Part shown: positions 41,865-50,944 of the stretch, in pieces | Numbering within the stretch: position 1 is the stretch's first letter | Layout: the number at the start of each line of letters is the position of its first letter | NCBI GenBank assembly: GCA_018241025.1 | Contig: JAFEEQ010000011.1 | Coordinates: forward strand, 186,001 to 250,000 | Direction of reading: 5' to 3' | DNA: 64,000 nucleotides | Source of the DNA: Pseudomonadota bacterium | GTDB taxonomy: Bacteria; Pseudomonadota; Alphaproteobacteria; Micropepsales; Micropepsaceae | Notes under the pieces: model-generated | Told to the model about the DNA's origin: nothing | The model's database searches: none | The model's input: the letters and a program-made list of their open reading frames with translations, nothing else | Position numbers and translations under genes: made by a program

Positions 41865-42707
41865 CTATTCGTTGCCCGAGAGCAGAAGCGTCGGCACGCC
41901 GCCCGTGCCGGCGCGCACCGTGCACACGGCGGTGCCGGGCTTGCGGCCCTTGCGCACCTCGGAGACGTCGATCCCCGCCGCCGCGATCCGCGCCTGCGCC
42001 GCGGCGACATCCTTCACCCGCCAGGCGAGGCCGCCGAAACGATCCTTCTTCGGCTCCGCCGCGGGCTTGAGGCTTGCGCCGATCTCGACCACCGCGCCGC
42101 CCGTGCGGAAGAAGAGCTGCCGCACACCCCATTGCGCGTTGCTGCGGTCGAGCCGGAGATCGAGTCCGAGCCGCCCCCCATAAAGCGCCACCGCGCGCTC
42201 CGCATCCGTCGTCTGGACCACGACGTGATCGAGATTGCCGATCGAGGCAACGTCGAATTGCGCCTCCGAAACCGGCCAGCGCGGCGCTTGCCGTTCGACC
42301 AGGAACAGCGCGACGCCGTTGCCGCTCGCGCGCTTCATCATCGTGATGTTCCAGCGCCGTTCATGGCCCGCGCCGTCCTCGGTCATCGTCGTGTGCGCGG
42401 GCAGGAAATCGAGACCGCGCCGCCCGAACAGCGCCACCGCCGCAGCCATGTCGGCGACCGCGAAGCCAAGACCCCAAATCCCCTCGCCATGCTTCTCGAT
42501 GTCGGCGCGGATCGCATTGGCGCCTTCGCTGTCGCCCTCCGGCGCCACGATGTCGAGCGCGGCGTTGTCGAACTGGAACCAGGCATGGCGCCACCCCGCC
42601 GCGCCGCCGCGCCAGTTCGCGCTGCGTCCGAAGATGGCCTCATAGGCCGCAACCGTGCGCGCAAGATCGCGCACTTGGACGCCGATATGGTCGATGCCGA
42701 GGATCAT
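41865..42707 (-). CDS. Two-module VOC family protein
   Basis: A 280-residue protein with two glyoxalase/dioxygenase modules. The first starts at ILGIDHIGVQVRDLARTVAAYEAIFGR and contains HAWFQFDNAALDIVAPEGD; the second is at IGNLDHVVVQTTDAERAVALYGGRLGLDLRLD with RQLFFRTGGAVVEIGASLK. The first module resembles the glyoxalase-like domain PF13468. Metal ligands would be the His in DHI/DHV and the Glu in VEIG. Activity unknown; a CoA-ester epimerase or extradiol role would be a guess. Divergent from the antiporter gene. Confidence 0.8.
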   Translation of the reverse strand: MILGIDHIGVQVRDLARTVAAYEAIFGRSANWRGGAAGWRHAWFQFDNAALDIVAPEGDSEGANAIRADIEKHGEGIWGLGFAVADMAAAVALFGRRGLDFLPAHTTMTEDGAGHERRWNITMMKRASGNGVALFLVERQAPRWPVSEAQFDVASIGNLDHVVVQTTDAERAVALYGGRLGLDLRLDRSNAQWGVRQLFFRTGGAVVEIGASLKPAAEPKKDRFGGLAWRVKDVAAAQARIAAAGIDVSEVRKGRKPGTAVCTVRAGTGGVPTLLLSGNE

Positions 42708-42781
42708 GCGTCATCCTACTCCGGGTGCAGCACCGTTCAAATGGACTGGCGCGCCACCCTTCCGTATCGTAATTCGAGAGT

Positions 42782-44557
42782 ATGCACGCCATCGACACCG
42801 CCAATGCGATCCTTCTCCTGGGTGCCGCGCTCATCATCGCCGGCATCCTGTCGAGCCTCATCGCCACGCGGTTCGGCGCGCCCATGCTGCTCGTCTTCCT
42901 CGGCGTCGGCATGCTGGCGGGCGAGGACGGCCCGCTCGGCCTGAGTTTTTCGGACTTCGGACTTTCCAACCTGATCGGTTCCCTGGCGCTCAGCGTCATT
43001 CTGTTCGATGGCGGCCTGCGTACGCGGCTGGCGCATTTCCGCGGCCTTTTCGCGCCGGCGATGACCCTGGCCACGGTCGGCGTCGTCATCACCGCCGCCC
43101 TGACCGGCATTGCGGCGCATTTCCTCCTCGGGCTCGGCCCGCGCCAGAGCTTCCTGCTCGGCGCCGTCGTGGCATCGACCGACGCCGCCGCCGTGTTCTT
43201 CCTCATGCGCACCGGCGGCGTGCAGCTCCGCCGCCGCGCCGGCGCGATCCTGGAACTCGAATCCGGCACCAACGATCCGGTCGCGGTGTTCCTGACCATG
43301 ACGACCATCGCCATCGTGGCCTCGGGCGGCACGATGGGTTTCGGCGCCGTCGCCGCGCTGCTGGCAGAGCAGGCCAGCATCGGCCTTGTTGCGGGCATTG
43401 CCGGCGGCTTCGGCCTGGTCGCGCTGCTCAATCGCGCCAAGCTGCCCAGCGGCCTGCATCCGCTGCTCGCCATTGCCGGCGCGGTGCTGATCTTCGCGCT
43501 CGCCGCGGTCGCCGGCGGCTCGGGGTTCTTCGCCGCCTATGTCGCCGGTCTCGTCGTCGGCAACCGTCCGGTGCGCGCCTATGCCGGCATCCTGTCGCTC
43601 AACGATGCCGTCACCTGGCTCGCCCAGATCGTGATGTTCCTCGTCCTCGGCCTGCTCGCCACGCCGCATCGCCTGCTCGAAGGCGCGCTGCCGGCGCTCG
43701 GCATATCGCTCTTCCTGATCGGCATCGCCCGTCCCGTCGCGGTCTGGATCTGCCTGCAGTTCTTCGGCTTCGACTGGCGCGAGAAGGCATTCATCAGCTG
43801 GGTCGGCCTGCGCGGCGCGGTCTCGATCTTCCTGGCAGCGGTTCCGACTCTCGCCGGCCTGCCCAACGCACCGCTCTACTTCGACACCGCCTTCTTCGTC
43901 GTCCTCGTCTCGCTGTTGCTGCAGGGCTGGACGACGAAGTGGTTCGCCGAACGTCTGAAGCAGACCGTGCCGCGCCGGACGATGCCCGTGCAGCGGATCG
44001 AGATCGATCTGCCCGGCCAGACCGATATCGAACTCGTCGGGTATCCGATCCTGCCCGACAGCCGTGTGCTCAACATCGCGTCGATGCCGCGCTGGGCTCG
44101 CGCCACGCTGATCGTGCGCGACAAGCAGATCATGGAGCCGAGCGCCGCCGGAAAACTCGAGAGCGGGGACTATGCCTACTTTCTCGCACCGGCGATGCGC
44201 GCCGCGCGGCTCGACAGCCTGTTCGCGCCGCTCGTCGAGGCCGGCGCGGCCGGCGTCTGCGACTGCGAGTTCGAGATCCACGGCACGACGCCGCTCGCCG
44301 CGCTGGCCGAGCTCTACAATCTCGAGCTTGGCGGTCTCGACGGCGATCACACGGTGGCGCGGCTTTTTGCCGAGCGCTTCGACCACACGCCCGAAATCGG
44401 CGATCGCCTGCCGCTCGGCGATGCGATCCTGACGGTGCGCGCGCTCGAGGCGGACGAGGTCAGCGAAGCAGCACTCGGCTTCAACGATCCCGAAGCGATC
44501 GCGACCACGGACCGCCTCAAGGCTTTCGCCGGCCGCATGCGCAATCACAAGAATTGA
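42782..44557 (+). CDS. Potassium/proton antiporter, CPA1 type (NhaP2/CvrA)
   Basis: A 591-residue antiporter. About 12 membrane helices (residues 7-390) include the ion-site region LLGAVVASTDAAAVFFLMR and LELESGTNDPVAVFLTM (ND motif). After these, a cytosolic TrkA-C domain (about 400-480: IDLPGQTDIELVGYPILPDSRVLN) and a CorC/HlyC-like C-terminal domain (about 495-575) follow, which is the architecture of NhaP2/CvrA. It exchanges K+ or Na+ for H+ across the inner membrane, with ligand control through the cytosolic domains. A strong hairpin terminator follows. Confidence 0.92.
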   Translation: MHAIDTANAILLLGAALIIAGILSSLIATRFGAPMLLVFLGVGMLAGEDGPLGLSFSDFGLSNLIGSLALSVILFDGGLRTRLAHFRGLFAPAMTLATVGVVITAALTGIAAHFLLGLGPRQSFLLGAVVASTDAAAVFFLMRTGGVQLRRRAGAILELESGTNDPVAVFLTMTTIAIVASGGTMGFGAVAALLAEQASIGLVAGIAGGFGLVALLNRAKLPSGLHPLLAIAGAVLIFALAAVAGGSGFFAAYVAGLVVGNRPVRAYAGILSLNDAVTWLAQIVMFLVLGLLATPHRLLEGALPALGISLFLIGIARPVAVWICLQFFGFDWREKAFISWVGLRGAVSIFLAAVPTLAGLPNAPLYFDTAFFVVLVSLLLQGWTTKWFAERLKQTVPRRTMPVQRIEIDLPGQTDIELVGYPILPDSRVLNIASMPRWARATLIVRDKQIMEPSAAGKLESGDYAYFLAPAMRAARLDSLFAPLVEAGAAGVCDCEFEIHGTTPLAALAELYNLELGGLDGDHTVARLFAERFDHTPEIGDRLPLGDAILTVRALEADEVSEAALGFNDPEAIATTDRLKAFAGRMRNHKN

Positions 44558-44577
44558 CGTTGCCCCATAAGCAAAAA

Positions 44578-44605
44578 GGCCCCGGTGGCGACACCGGGGC
44601 CTTTC
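44578..44605. terminator. Bidirectional hairpin terminator
   Basis: Perfect 10-bp stem GGCCCCGGTG / CACCGGGGCC with loop GCGA, preceded by AAAAA and followed by TTTC. It lies 20 bp after the antiporter stop and between convergent genes, so it can end both transcripts. Confidence 0.8.
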
Positions 44606-44613
44606 GCGTTGAG

Positions 44614-44672
44614 TTCCTCCCCCGTGGTTACGGGGGAGGGGGACCATCCGCGAAGCGGATGGTGGAGGGGGC
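44614..44672. repeat. Two-hairpin interspersed repeat
   Basis: CTCCCCCGTGGTTACGGGGGAG is followed by CCATCCGCGAAGCGGATGG and GAGGGGGCT. The two-adjacent-hairpin layout is like that of the repeats around the DUF559 gene but with other bases. It lies between the terminator and the stop of the SDR gene. Confidence 0.65.
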
Positions 44673-44674
44673 TA

Positions 44675-45586
44675 TCAGCCGACGACCGGCTTGTCCTGCA
44701 CCCGGGCGAAGAACTTCTGGCTCTGCTCGCCGCCCTGGTTGTAGTGCTTGGCGTTGGTGAAGTTGGTGATCTCCGCCCAATGCGCGGCGACGTCGTCCGC
44801 CGTCGCGGCATGGCCGAGATTGACGCCGTCGGTCTCGACAATCTGGGCCGCCGCGAACACGCCTGCCGCCGCGGTCAGGATCGTGCCGGTCGGCGCGTCT
44901 TCCGAGCACAGATAGACCACGCCCGGCGTCACATATTCCGGCTTCAGCATCGCGATGATGTTCGGCGGCATGAGATTCTCGGTCATGCGCGTGCCGGCAA
45001 CCGGGCAGATCGCGTTGACCTTGATGTTGTCCTTGGCGCCTTCCAGCTTCAGCGTGTTCATGAAGCCGATCAGCGACAGCTTCGCCGCGCCGTAATTGGT
45101 CTGACCGAAATTGCCGTAGAGGCCGGTCGACGAGGTCGTCACCACGATGCGGCCGTATTGCTGCTTCTTGAAGATCTCCCACAGCGCCTTCACCGGCTTG
45201 ACCGTGCCCATCAGGTGCACCGCCATGACGACGTCGAAATCCTTCAGCTCCATCTTGGCGAAGGACTTGTCGCGCAGGATGCCGGCGTTGGCGACGAGGA
45301 TGTCGACCCGGCCCCACTTGTCCATCGTCTGCTGGATGAGGTGAGCGACGCCGGCATCGTCGGCGACCGAGGCGCCGTTGGCGATCGCTTCGCCGCCGGC
45401 ATCGGTGATCTCCTTCACCACGGCTTCCGCCGCGGCCGAGTTGCCGCCCGAGCCGTCCACCGCGCCGCCGAGATCGTTGACGACGACCTTCGCGCCACGC
45501 TTGGCGAGTTCGAGCGCGTGGCAACGGCCGAGGCCGCCACCCGCGCCGGTGACGATGGCAACCTTGCCTTTGAATTCGATGGTCAT
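44675..45586 (-). CDS. SDR family dehydrogenase (3-hydroxyacyl-CoA type)
   Basis: A 303-residue SDR close to the dehydrogenase domain of multifunctional beta-oxidation enzymes. The cofactor motif is IVTGAGGGLGRCHALELAKRGAKVVVNDLGG, NAGI follows at about residue 97, and the catalytic Ser/Tyr/Lys are in VTTSSTGLYG and NYGAAKLSL. The VVNDLGG ending and the C-terminal extension (AAHWAEITNFTNAKH) fit that group, suggesting oxidation of a 3-hydroxyacyl-CoA with NAD. GGAGG precedes the ATG on the minus strand. Confidence 0.88.
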   Translation of the reverse strand: MTIEFKGKVAIVTGAGGGLGRCHALELAKRGAKVVVNDLGGAVDGSGGNSAAAEAVVKEITDAGGEAIANGASVADDAGVAHLIQQTMDKWGRVDILVANAGILRDKSFAKMELKDFDVVMAVHLMGTVKPVKALWEIFKKQQYGRIVVTTSSTGLYGNFGQTNYGAAKLSLIGFMNTLKLEGAKDNIKVNAICPVAGTRMTENLMPPNIIAMLKPEYVTPGVVYLCSEDAPTGTILTAAAGVFAAAQIVETDGVNLGHAATADDVAAHWAEITNFTNAKHYNQGGEQSQKFFARVQDKPVVG

Positions 45587-45647
45587 GGAAATCCTCCGAA
45601 GATGCCGAAAAAAGCCGCCGGAGTGATGGCGCAGGTCCGCGGGCGGG

Positions 45648-45851
45648 TCAAGCGGGTGGATTTTTCAGCATCTTCCTGATGTATAGTCCCAACCAGAACG
45701 CGCCAAAAAGTGGCACGCCGTAGAGGAAGACGACGTCGAAAACCTTAGTGTCTACGATGTCCCACGGTGTGAAAACAGAAACGAGAAATGCGCCAATGAA
45801 TGGCACAAGCAAAAACAGAAAGCCGCGCATTGCGTGACGCCAGTAACTCAT
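45648..45851 (-). CDS. Small two-helix membrane protein
   Basis: A 67-residue protein with two hydrophobic helices (about 9-28 and 38-58), positive ends (YIRKMLK) and no known family. It lies 12 bp after the acyltransferase gene on the same strand. Lower GC than its surroundings. May be a real short gene; the evidence is limited to its hydrophobic pattern and position. Confidence 0.5.
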   Translation of the reverse strand: MSYWRHAMRGFLFLLVPFIGAFLVSVFTPWDIVDTKVFDVVFLYGVPLFGAFWLGLYIRKMLKNPPA

Positions 45852-45863
45852 GGGCTTTTTTGC

Positions 45864-47036
45864 CTATGCGATAGTTGTTGCGGGTTTGCGCGACAGGTAT
45901 CGCCGCAGCGCGCGGTTCGCGGGGATCTCGATATAGCGGCAAAGCAGCCAGCCCCAGGCGACGCAGACCGCCAGCAGCACTGCGGGTTCCGGCCACCAGA
46001 TCCAGTCGGCGAAGCGGATGCCGAGGATCAATGTGTCGTCCGGGGGATACCAGCCTTCGACCACACGGATGAACTGCAGCCATACTGTCTGGCCGATATA
46101 GATCGCGAACGACCACTCGCCGAGCTTCTGCAGCGGTTTCGTGTCCAGCACGCGCGCCAGGAAGCCGCGGTCGAAGGCGAGCACATAGACCAGCCACAGC
46201 ATCGGCACGATGGTGAAGATGTCGCGCGGATTGTGCGACCAGCCATTGTCGAAGATGCCGAAGCCGAGCCACACCAACACGATCGCCTGCGCCGCCGACA
46301 GCGCGAGGTCCGGCAGACGGTCCACGAAGGGCTTGGTCTTCTGATAGAGAACGCACATTCCAACGCCGGTGCCGAACGCACTCATGCCGCGGAAGATGCC
46401 GTTGTGGAAGGTGATGTCGAGCCCGTGCTGCCCCGTCGCCGCGAGATACCAGAGCCCCGCAATCCCCGCCGCGATCAATCCGAAGGCGCTCAGCCATCCA
46501 CCGCGCGCCAGCGTCAGGTAGAGCGGGAAGATCAGGCAGAGCAGGAATTCCACGCTGACGAACCAGCTCGCACCGTTCCACGACAGATAGGGGAAGATGT
46601 TCCACGCTTGCACCAGGAACAGGTTGGCAATGAAGGTCGGCCAGGTCACGACGGGATGATAGGCGACCTCGTAGATCGACGGCGTCCCCGTGATGCTCGC
46701 AATCCCATTAAGTGCGATCATCATCACGAGGATGTAGAGCAGCATCGCCAGGTGCAGCGGATAGAGCCGGGCGAGCCGGGCCACCAGGAACTCGCGATAG
46801 GCGCCGCCGCGCCAGAAGGCGAGCCAGCGCGCGCCGTAGACATACGTCAGGATGAACCCCGACAGCGCAAAGAAAAACTCGACCCACATATAGCCATGGC
46901 CGACCAGCAGATCGAAGGGCTTGAACTGGCGATAGCCGTGGCCTTCGCAGAAGTGATAGAGCACCAGCAAAAGCGGCGGTATCGCCCGCGCGCCGGCCAG
47001 GGATTTGATCTCGCCGGGGCGTGAAGGCGCGCTCAT
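45864..47036 (-). CDS. Acyltransferase family 3 membrane protein (OafA-like)
   Basis: A 390-residue polytopic protein of the acyltransferase-3 family. It begins with IKSLAGARAIPPLLLVLYHF (the conserved R near residue 18 and H in YHF), then VEFFFALSGFILTYVYG, and FLVARLARLYPLH. About 10 helices are expected. These enzymes transfer acetyl or other acyl groups to sugars or lipids at the membrane. ATG 47036 overlaps the nadR stop by ATGA, so it is in the pnuC-nadR transcript; a functional link is not evident. Confidence 0.87.
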   Translation of the reverse strand: MSAPSRPGEIKSLAGARAIPPLLLVLYHFCEGHGYRQFKPFDLLVGHGYMWVEFFFALSGFILTYVYGARWLAFWRGGAYREFLVARLARLYPLHLAMLLYILVMMIALNGIASITGTPSIYEVAYHPVVTWPTFIANLFLVQAWNIFPYLSWNGASWFVSVEFLLCLIFPLYLTLARGGWLSAFGLIAAGIAGLWYLAATGQHGLDITFHNGIFRGMSAFGTGVGMCVLYQKTKPFVDRLPDLALSAAQAIVLVWLGFGIFDNGWSHNPRDIFTIVPMLWLVYVLAFDRGFLARVLDTKPLQKLGEWSFAIYIGQTVWLQFIRVVEGWYPPDDTLILGIRFADWIWWPEPAVLLAVCVAWGWLLCRYIEIPANRALRRYLSRKPATTIA

Positions 47037-48019
47037 GGTTCCTTGATCTCCGGGAAGCGCAGGTCGATGGCATGGATCGCCGATCGCAGCCGTGCGTCGT
47101 GGTTGCCGCTGATGAAGGCATAGGGCAGGCCGCGCCGTTCCAGCTCGCTTCGGCACAGATTGAAGAAGCGCTGGCGCGTGGTTTGGGCGGAGAGTGCGTC
47201 ATAGCGGGTACCATCGAATGCCCAGGGCACATCGATATCGCAGAGCAGGTAAAAATCGGCCGTCCGAGTCACTTGATCGAGATCGGCCGGGCGATATCCG
47301 AGCAGCATGTCGGCCCAGACGGCGGTCATCACCGCATCGGTGTCGAGGATCAGCAGCTTGTTCGCCTGGCGCAGCGCCGCGTGAAGCTGCGCGTCGTGCC
47401 CGCTTACGATCGCGCGCAGATCGTCGGCATCGCATTCGCTGCCGAAGGCCTCGCAATAGGTGCGGCCGTATTCCGGCGCCTGCAGCGTCGCGTAGTGGTC
47501 CGCAAGTGCTACCGCGAGCGTGCTCTTGCCCGTGCTTTCCGGGCCGTGCAGGCAGACGGTCCGAGCATAGTGGGCACGAACCGGCGCGGGGAGATAGCGC
47601 CAGGCGGCGAAAGGATTGTCTCGCACTCGTGTCGCAGACACCGGCGCTGCAATGCGGCCCGGATCGAACGGCACGAAGGCGGCACCGGTTTCCTGCGCCA
47701 GTCGCTCGCCATAGCGCTCCGAGGCGAAGACGAAGTCGATCGGCTCGGGGTGGGCCGCTTTCACGATATCGCGCCAGATCGTCCAGAAATCCGGATGATC
47801 GACCGGCTCCTGCGGCACGTCCTGATCGTAGTGAACCACGCGCGCTTGCGGGCACAATTCGCGCATCCAGGCATGGCGCAGTTCACCGTCGATCGGCTCG
47901 CAGGCCCGCGTGCAGACCAGCACGGTGAGCTCGTCGCAATAGGTGCTGGCGAAATCGCAAAGCATCGTATGGCCGAGATGCGGCGGCATGAACTTGCCGA
48001 GCAGGAAGCCGCGCGTCAT
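47033..48019 (-). CDS. nadR: NadR-like NMN adenylyltransferase/ribosylnicotinamide kinase
   Basis: A 328-residue bifunctional enzyme. The adenylyltransferase half (residues 1-155) has GKFMPPHLGHTMLCDFA (the HxGH nucleotidyl motif) and VSATRVRDNPFAAW (S-x-T-x-x-R). The kinase half (about 160-328) has Walker A CLHGPESTGKSTLA and LLILDTDAVMT. It lacks the DNA-binding domain of E. coli NadR, so it is a metabolic enzyme only: nicotinamide riboside to NMN to NAD. PnuC upstream, overlapping by 4 bp, supplies the substrate. Confidence 0.92.
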   Translation of the reverse strand: MTRGFLLGKFMPPHLGHTMLCDFASTYCDELTVLVCTRACEPIDGELRHAWMRELCPQARVVHYDQDVPQEPVDHPDFWTIWRDIVKAAHPEPIDFVFASERYGERLAQETGAAFVPFDPGRIAAPVSATRVRDNPFAAWRYLPAPVRAHYARTVCLHGPESTGKSTLAVALADHYATLQAPEYGRTYCEAFGSECDADDLRAIVSGHDAQLHAALRQANKLLILDTDAVMTAVWADMLLGYRPADLDQVTRTADFYLLCDIDVPWAFDGTRYDALSAQTTRQRFFNLCRSELERRGLPYAFISGNHDARLRSAIHAIDLRFPEIKEP

Positions 48020-48588
48020 GCGCCGACGGCTCGGGGTGCGATCTGCCGCCGCCATTCGATGAAACCGAGCACCGACAGCGCGAGGAACACCGCATAGAGC
48101 GCGGTCGTCGGATAGAGGCCTTTCCAGTAGTAGAGCCCAATCTGAATCACGTCGGTCGCGATCCAGATGATCCAGTTCTCGATCTTGCGAACTGAGAGCA
48201 GATACTGCGCCACCACGCTCATGGCCGTCGTATTCGCGTCGAGCCAGGGTGCAGCATCGGCCGTGTAGTGCGCGAGATACCAACCCTCTCCGAGCGTCGC
48301 GGCGGCGATGACCGCGGTCCAGGTCAGCCGGCTGGCCATGCTCATCGTCTCGACACGGACCAGCCCATCGCCTTCCCGGGCGCCATACCAGTTCCACCAG
48401 CCGTAGATCTGGACGACGAAGAAGAACACTTGCAGCGCGGCGTCGGAATAGAGCCGCGCGTCGAAGAACACCCAGCCGTAGAGTGCGACCATCGCCAGCC
48501 CGAACGGATAGTTCCAGATGCTCCGCCGCACGAGCAGGCCGACATTGGCCACGCCCAGAAGCGCCGCGATGATTTCGACTGCAGACAT
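48016..48588 (-). CDS. pnuC: Nicotinamide riboside transporter PnuC
   Basis: A 190-residue membrane protein with seven hydrophobic segments. The PnuC pattern includes RSIWNYPFGLAMVALYGWVFFDARLYSDAALQVFFFVVQIYGWWNWY and RKIENWIIWIATDVIQIGLYYWKGLYPTTALYAVFL, with the conserved WxxW and NW motifs. It carries nicotinamide riboside by facilitated diffusion; trapping comes from the NadR kinase encoded next. GGGGAG lies before the ATG at 48588. Confidence 0.94.
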   Translation of the reverse strand: MSAVEIIAALLGVANVGLLVRRSIWNYPFGLAMVALYGWVFFDARLYSDAALQVFFFVVQIYGWWNWYGAREGDGLVRVETMSMASRLTWTAVIAAATLGEGWYLAHYTADAAPWLDANTTAMSVVAQYLLSVRKIENWIIWIATDVIQIGLYYWKGLYPTTALYAVFLALSVLGFIEWRRQIAPRAVGA

Positions 48589-48684
48589 TTCTCCCCCAGC
48601 CGCGGATTCGTCGGCTCCGTCTGCTTATTAGCACGGCCCTGCGGCAGCCGCAGGTATCTGCTAGGCTTCGATGCGGGGGGAGCT

Positions 48685-49578
48685 ATGTCCGAACGCCTGG
48701 TCGTCAGGAAGTCGCCGCGCCAACGGGCGGTCGAAAACGTACTGCTCCACATCGTACCCATTCTGGCTACAGTCGTCGGCCGCACATTGGCGGATGGTCC
48801 GGCGCCACTGGCCGGCCTTCTCGGATTTGTGCTGGTCTATTTCATTCCTGCCATCGGCAGTTCGATCCTCATCCGATCTGGCCGTGGCGAGCTTGTCGCC
48901 CCGGACGTGAACCTGCGTAACTTGCGGGAACGTATCATCAGCGCAGGTCCGTTCCTCGGCGTCCTTCGCCTCTGGTTGTTCTACACCATCTGGATGGGGT
49001 CGCTCTTCGCGGCCATTGCTTCGTTCGACTTTCGCGATCAGGTCGTGCTGCTGGCCCTTCTCGCGCCGGCTTTCGGTCTTGCCGCCGCGATATTTGCCTA
49101 TTGGCAGACCGGGCGCAGTCTCGATCGTCCGGTCGCGGAAACCGATGCACCGCTGCAACCCCAATCCCTGCGATCATGGCTGCGGGAATTTCTCCCCTTG
49201 CACTACGCTTGCACGATCGGAGGCTTGGGCAGTGCTTATTTCGCCGGCTTGCCATTCGACTGGCCGGCTAATGGGACGCTACTGATCGTCGGTCTGATCG
49301 GCGGGGCTGTCGTGCGCGCCCTTGCCGGCCGTGAACTGTTCAAGGGAAAGCGCGAACTTCTCTGGATCCAATTGGGCTTTGGCGAGGCACTGGAAGTCGC
49401 TGTGTTGCAGACGGGAATTCCATTCGCGGCGCTTTGGATGCTGGGTGCTGTCGAAATGGGCCTTGGACTTGCCGAAGGCGCGGTTGCCGGACTTGCCGGT
49501 CTTGTCCTTGGCACACTTCTTCTTATTCTGCTCTGGGTAGCAGCCAGACTCGGGAGCAGCCGCGCCCGTCGGGCCTAA
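48685..49578 (+). CDS. Polytopic membrane protein of unknown function
   Basis: A 297-residue protein with about eight hydrophobic segments after a short basic N-terminus (MSERLVVRKSPRQRA). GGGGGGAG precedes ATG 48685; the longer upstream frame is a shadow. I do not recognise a family. It is divergent from pnuC and 58 bp before the nucleoside transporter gene, so it may share the NAD/nucleoside context, which is inference. Confidence 0.7.
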   Translation: MSERLVVRKSPRQRAVENVLLHIVPILATVVGRTLADGPAPLAGLLGFVLVYFIPAIGSSILIRSGRGELVAPDVNLRNLRERIISAGPFLGVLRLWLFYTIWMGSLFAAIASFDFRDQVVLLALLAPAFGLAAAIFAYWQTGRSLDRPVAETDAPLQPQSLRSWLREFLPLHYACTIGGLGSAYFAGLPFDWPANGTLLIVGLIGGAVVRALAGRELFKGKRELLWIQLGFGEALEVAVLQTGIPFAALWMLGAVEMGLGLAEGAVAGLAGLVLGTLLLILLWVAARLGSSRARRA

Positions 49579-49636
49579 AGGGCTTCCCGCACCGCCGTTT
49601 TCCCGTAAGCTCATCCCGGTCGGGCAGGGGGAATCG

Positions 49637-50944
49637 ATGCCGCAACTGGACATGCCGCATCTGCAATCGATCCTTGGGATCTTCGTCATCCTCTTCGTCG
49701 CCTGGCTGTTCTCCGAGAACCGCCGCGCCTTTCCCTGGCGCATCGCCATCGTCGGTATCCTGCTCCAGGCCGGCATCGCCGTCCTCCTCCTGAAGGTCCC
49801 GGTCGCGCGCGACGCGCTCTTCGGCCTCAATGGCGTCGTCACCGTGCTGACCGAGGCGACGCGCGCCGGCACCGGCTTCGTCTACGGTTTCATCGGCGGC
49901 GGTCCGTCGCCTTTCCCGGCGAACATCGTCGATCCCGCGCGGCTGACCAATTTCGCCTTCGCGATCCTGCCGCTGGTCATCATCATCTCGGCGTTGTCGG
50001 CGATCCTCTGGTACTGGCGCATCCTGCCGATCATCGTCGGCGCGATGGCCTTCGTCCTTCGCCGCACGCTCGGTATCGGCGGCGCCGTCGGTCTTGGCTC
50101 GGCCGCCACCGTTTTTCTCGGCAATATCGAGGGCTCGCTCGTCGTTCGTCCCTATCTCAACAAGCTCACCCGCACCGAGCTTTTCATCCTCATGACCACC
50201 GGCCTCGCCGTCGTCGCAGGTACGGTCTTCGTGGTTTACGCCAACATGCTCGGCGGCGGCTGCGAGCCGGGCGCGCCGGCCGGGTCGCATTGCGTGTTGC
50301 CGGGCGCGCTCGGCCATATCCTCGTCGCGTCGATGATGTCGCTGCCCGCCGCCATCGTCATCGCCAGCATCATGGTGCCCGGCGATGCGGTGACCGATGT
50401 CACCGCCAGGGACGAGACGCACAAATACCACTCGACCATGGATGCCATGGCGCGCGGCACCGAAGACGGCCTCAAGATCTACATGCAGATCGTCGCGATG
50501 CTGATCGTCACGACCGCGCTGGTGGCGATCGTGAACGCGATCCTCGGACACGTTCCGCCGGTCGACGGCGCGCCGCTGACGCTCCAGCGCATGCTCGGCT
50601 GGGCCTTCGCGCCCGTCGTCTGGCTCTTCGGCGTGCCGTGGAACGAGGCGGTCGCGGCCGGCAGCCTGCTCGGCGTCAAGACGATCCTCAACGAGTTCAT
50701 CGCCTATTCGCAGCTCGTCGTCCTGCCGCCCGGCACGCTCGATCCGCGCGCGACACAGATCATGGTCTACGCGCTCTGCGGCTTCGCCAATTTCGCCTCG
50801 GTCGGCATCCTGATCGCGGGATTTGGAACTCTGATCCCCGAGCGCCGCGACGAGATCGTCCCTCTCGCCATGCGCGCCATCGTCTCCGGCACCATGGCCA
50901 GCGGCTTGTCCGGTGCGATGATCGGCCTTCTGACCTTCAACTGA
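49637..50944 (+). CDS. Concentrative nucleoside transporter (NupC/CNT family)
   Basis: A 435-residue CNT transporter. Typical blocks are GFVYGFIGGGPSPF, FAFAILPLVIIISALSAILWYWRILP, GGAVGLGSAATVFLGNIEGSLVVRPYL (G-x-x-E-x-P-like nucleoside motif), VPWNEAVAAGSLLGVKTILNEFIAY and ALCGFANFASVGILIAG. It imports nucleosides with H+ or Na+. No regulator is adjacent. It converges on the LLM oxidoreductase gene, overlapping by 8 bp. Confidence 0.92.
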   Translation: MPQLDMPHLQSILGIFVILFVAWLFSENRRAFPWRIAIVGILLQAGIAVLLLKVPVARDALFGLNGVVTVLTEATRAGTGFVYGFIGGGPSPFPANIVDPARLTNFAFAILPLVIIISALSAILWYWRILPIIVGAMAFVLRRTLGIGGAVGLGSAATVFLGNIEGSLVVRPYLNKLTRTELFILMTTGLAVVAGTVFVVYANMLGGGCEPGAPAGSHCVLPGALGHILVASMMSLPAAIVIASIMVPGDAVTDVTARDETHKYHSTMDAMARGTEDGLKIYMQIVAMLIVTTALVAIVNAILGHVPPVDGAPLTLQRMLGWAFAPVVWLFGVPWNEAVAAGSLLGVKTILNEFIAYSQLVVLPPGTLDPRATQIMVYALCGFANFASVGILIAGFGTLIPERRDEIVPLAMRAIVSGTMASGLSGAMIGLLTFN

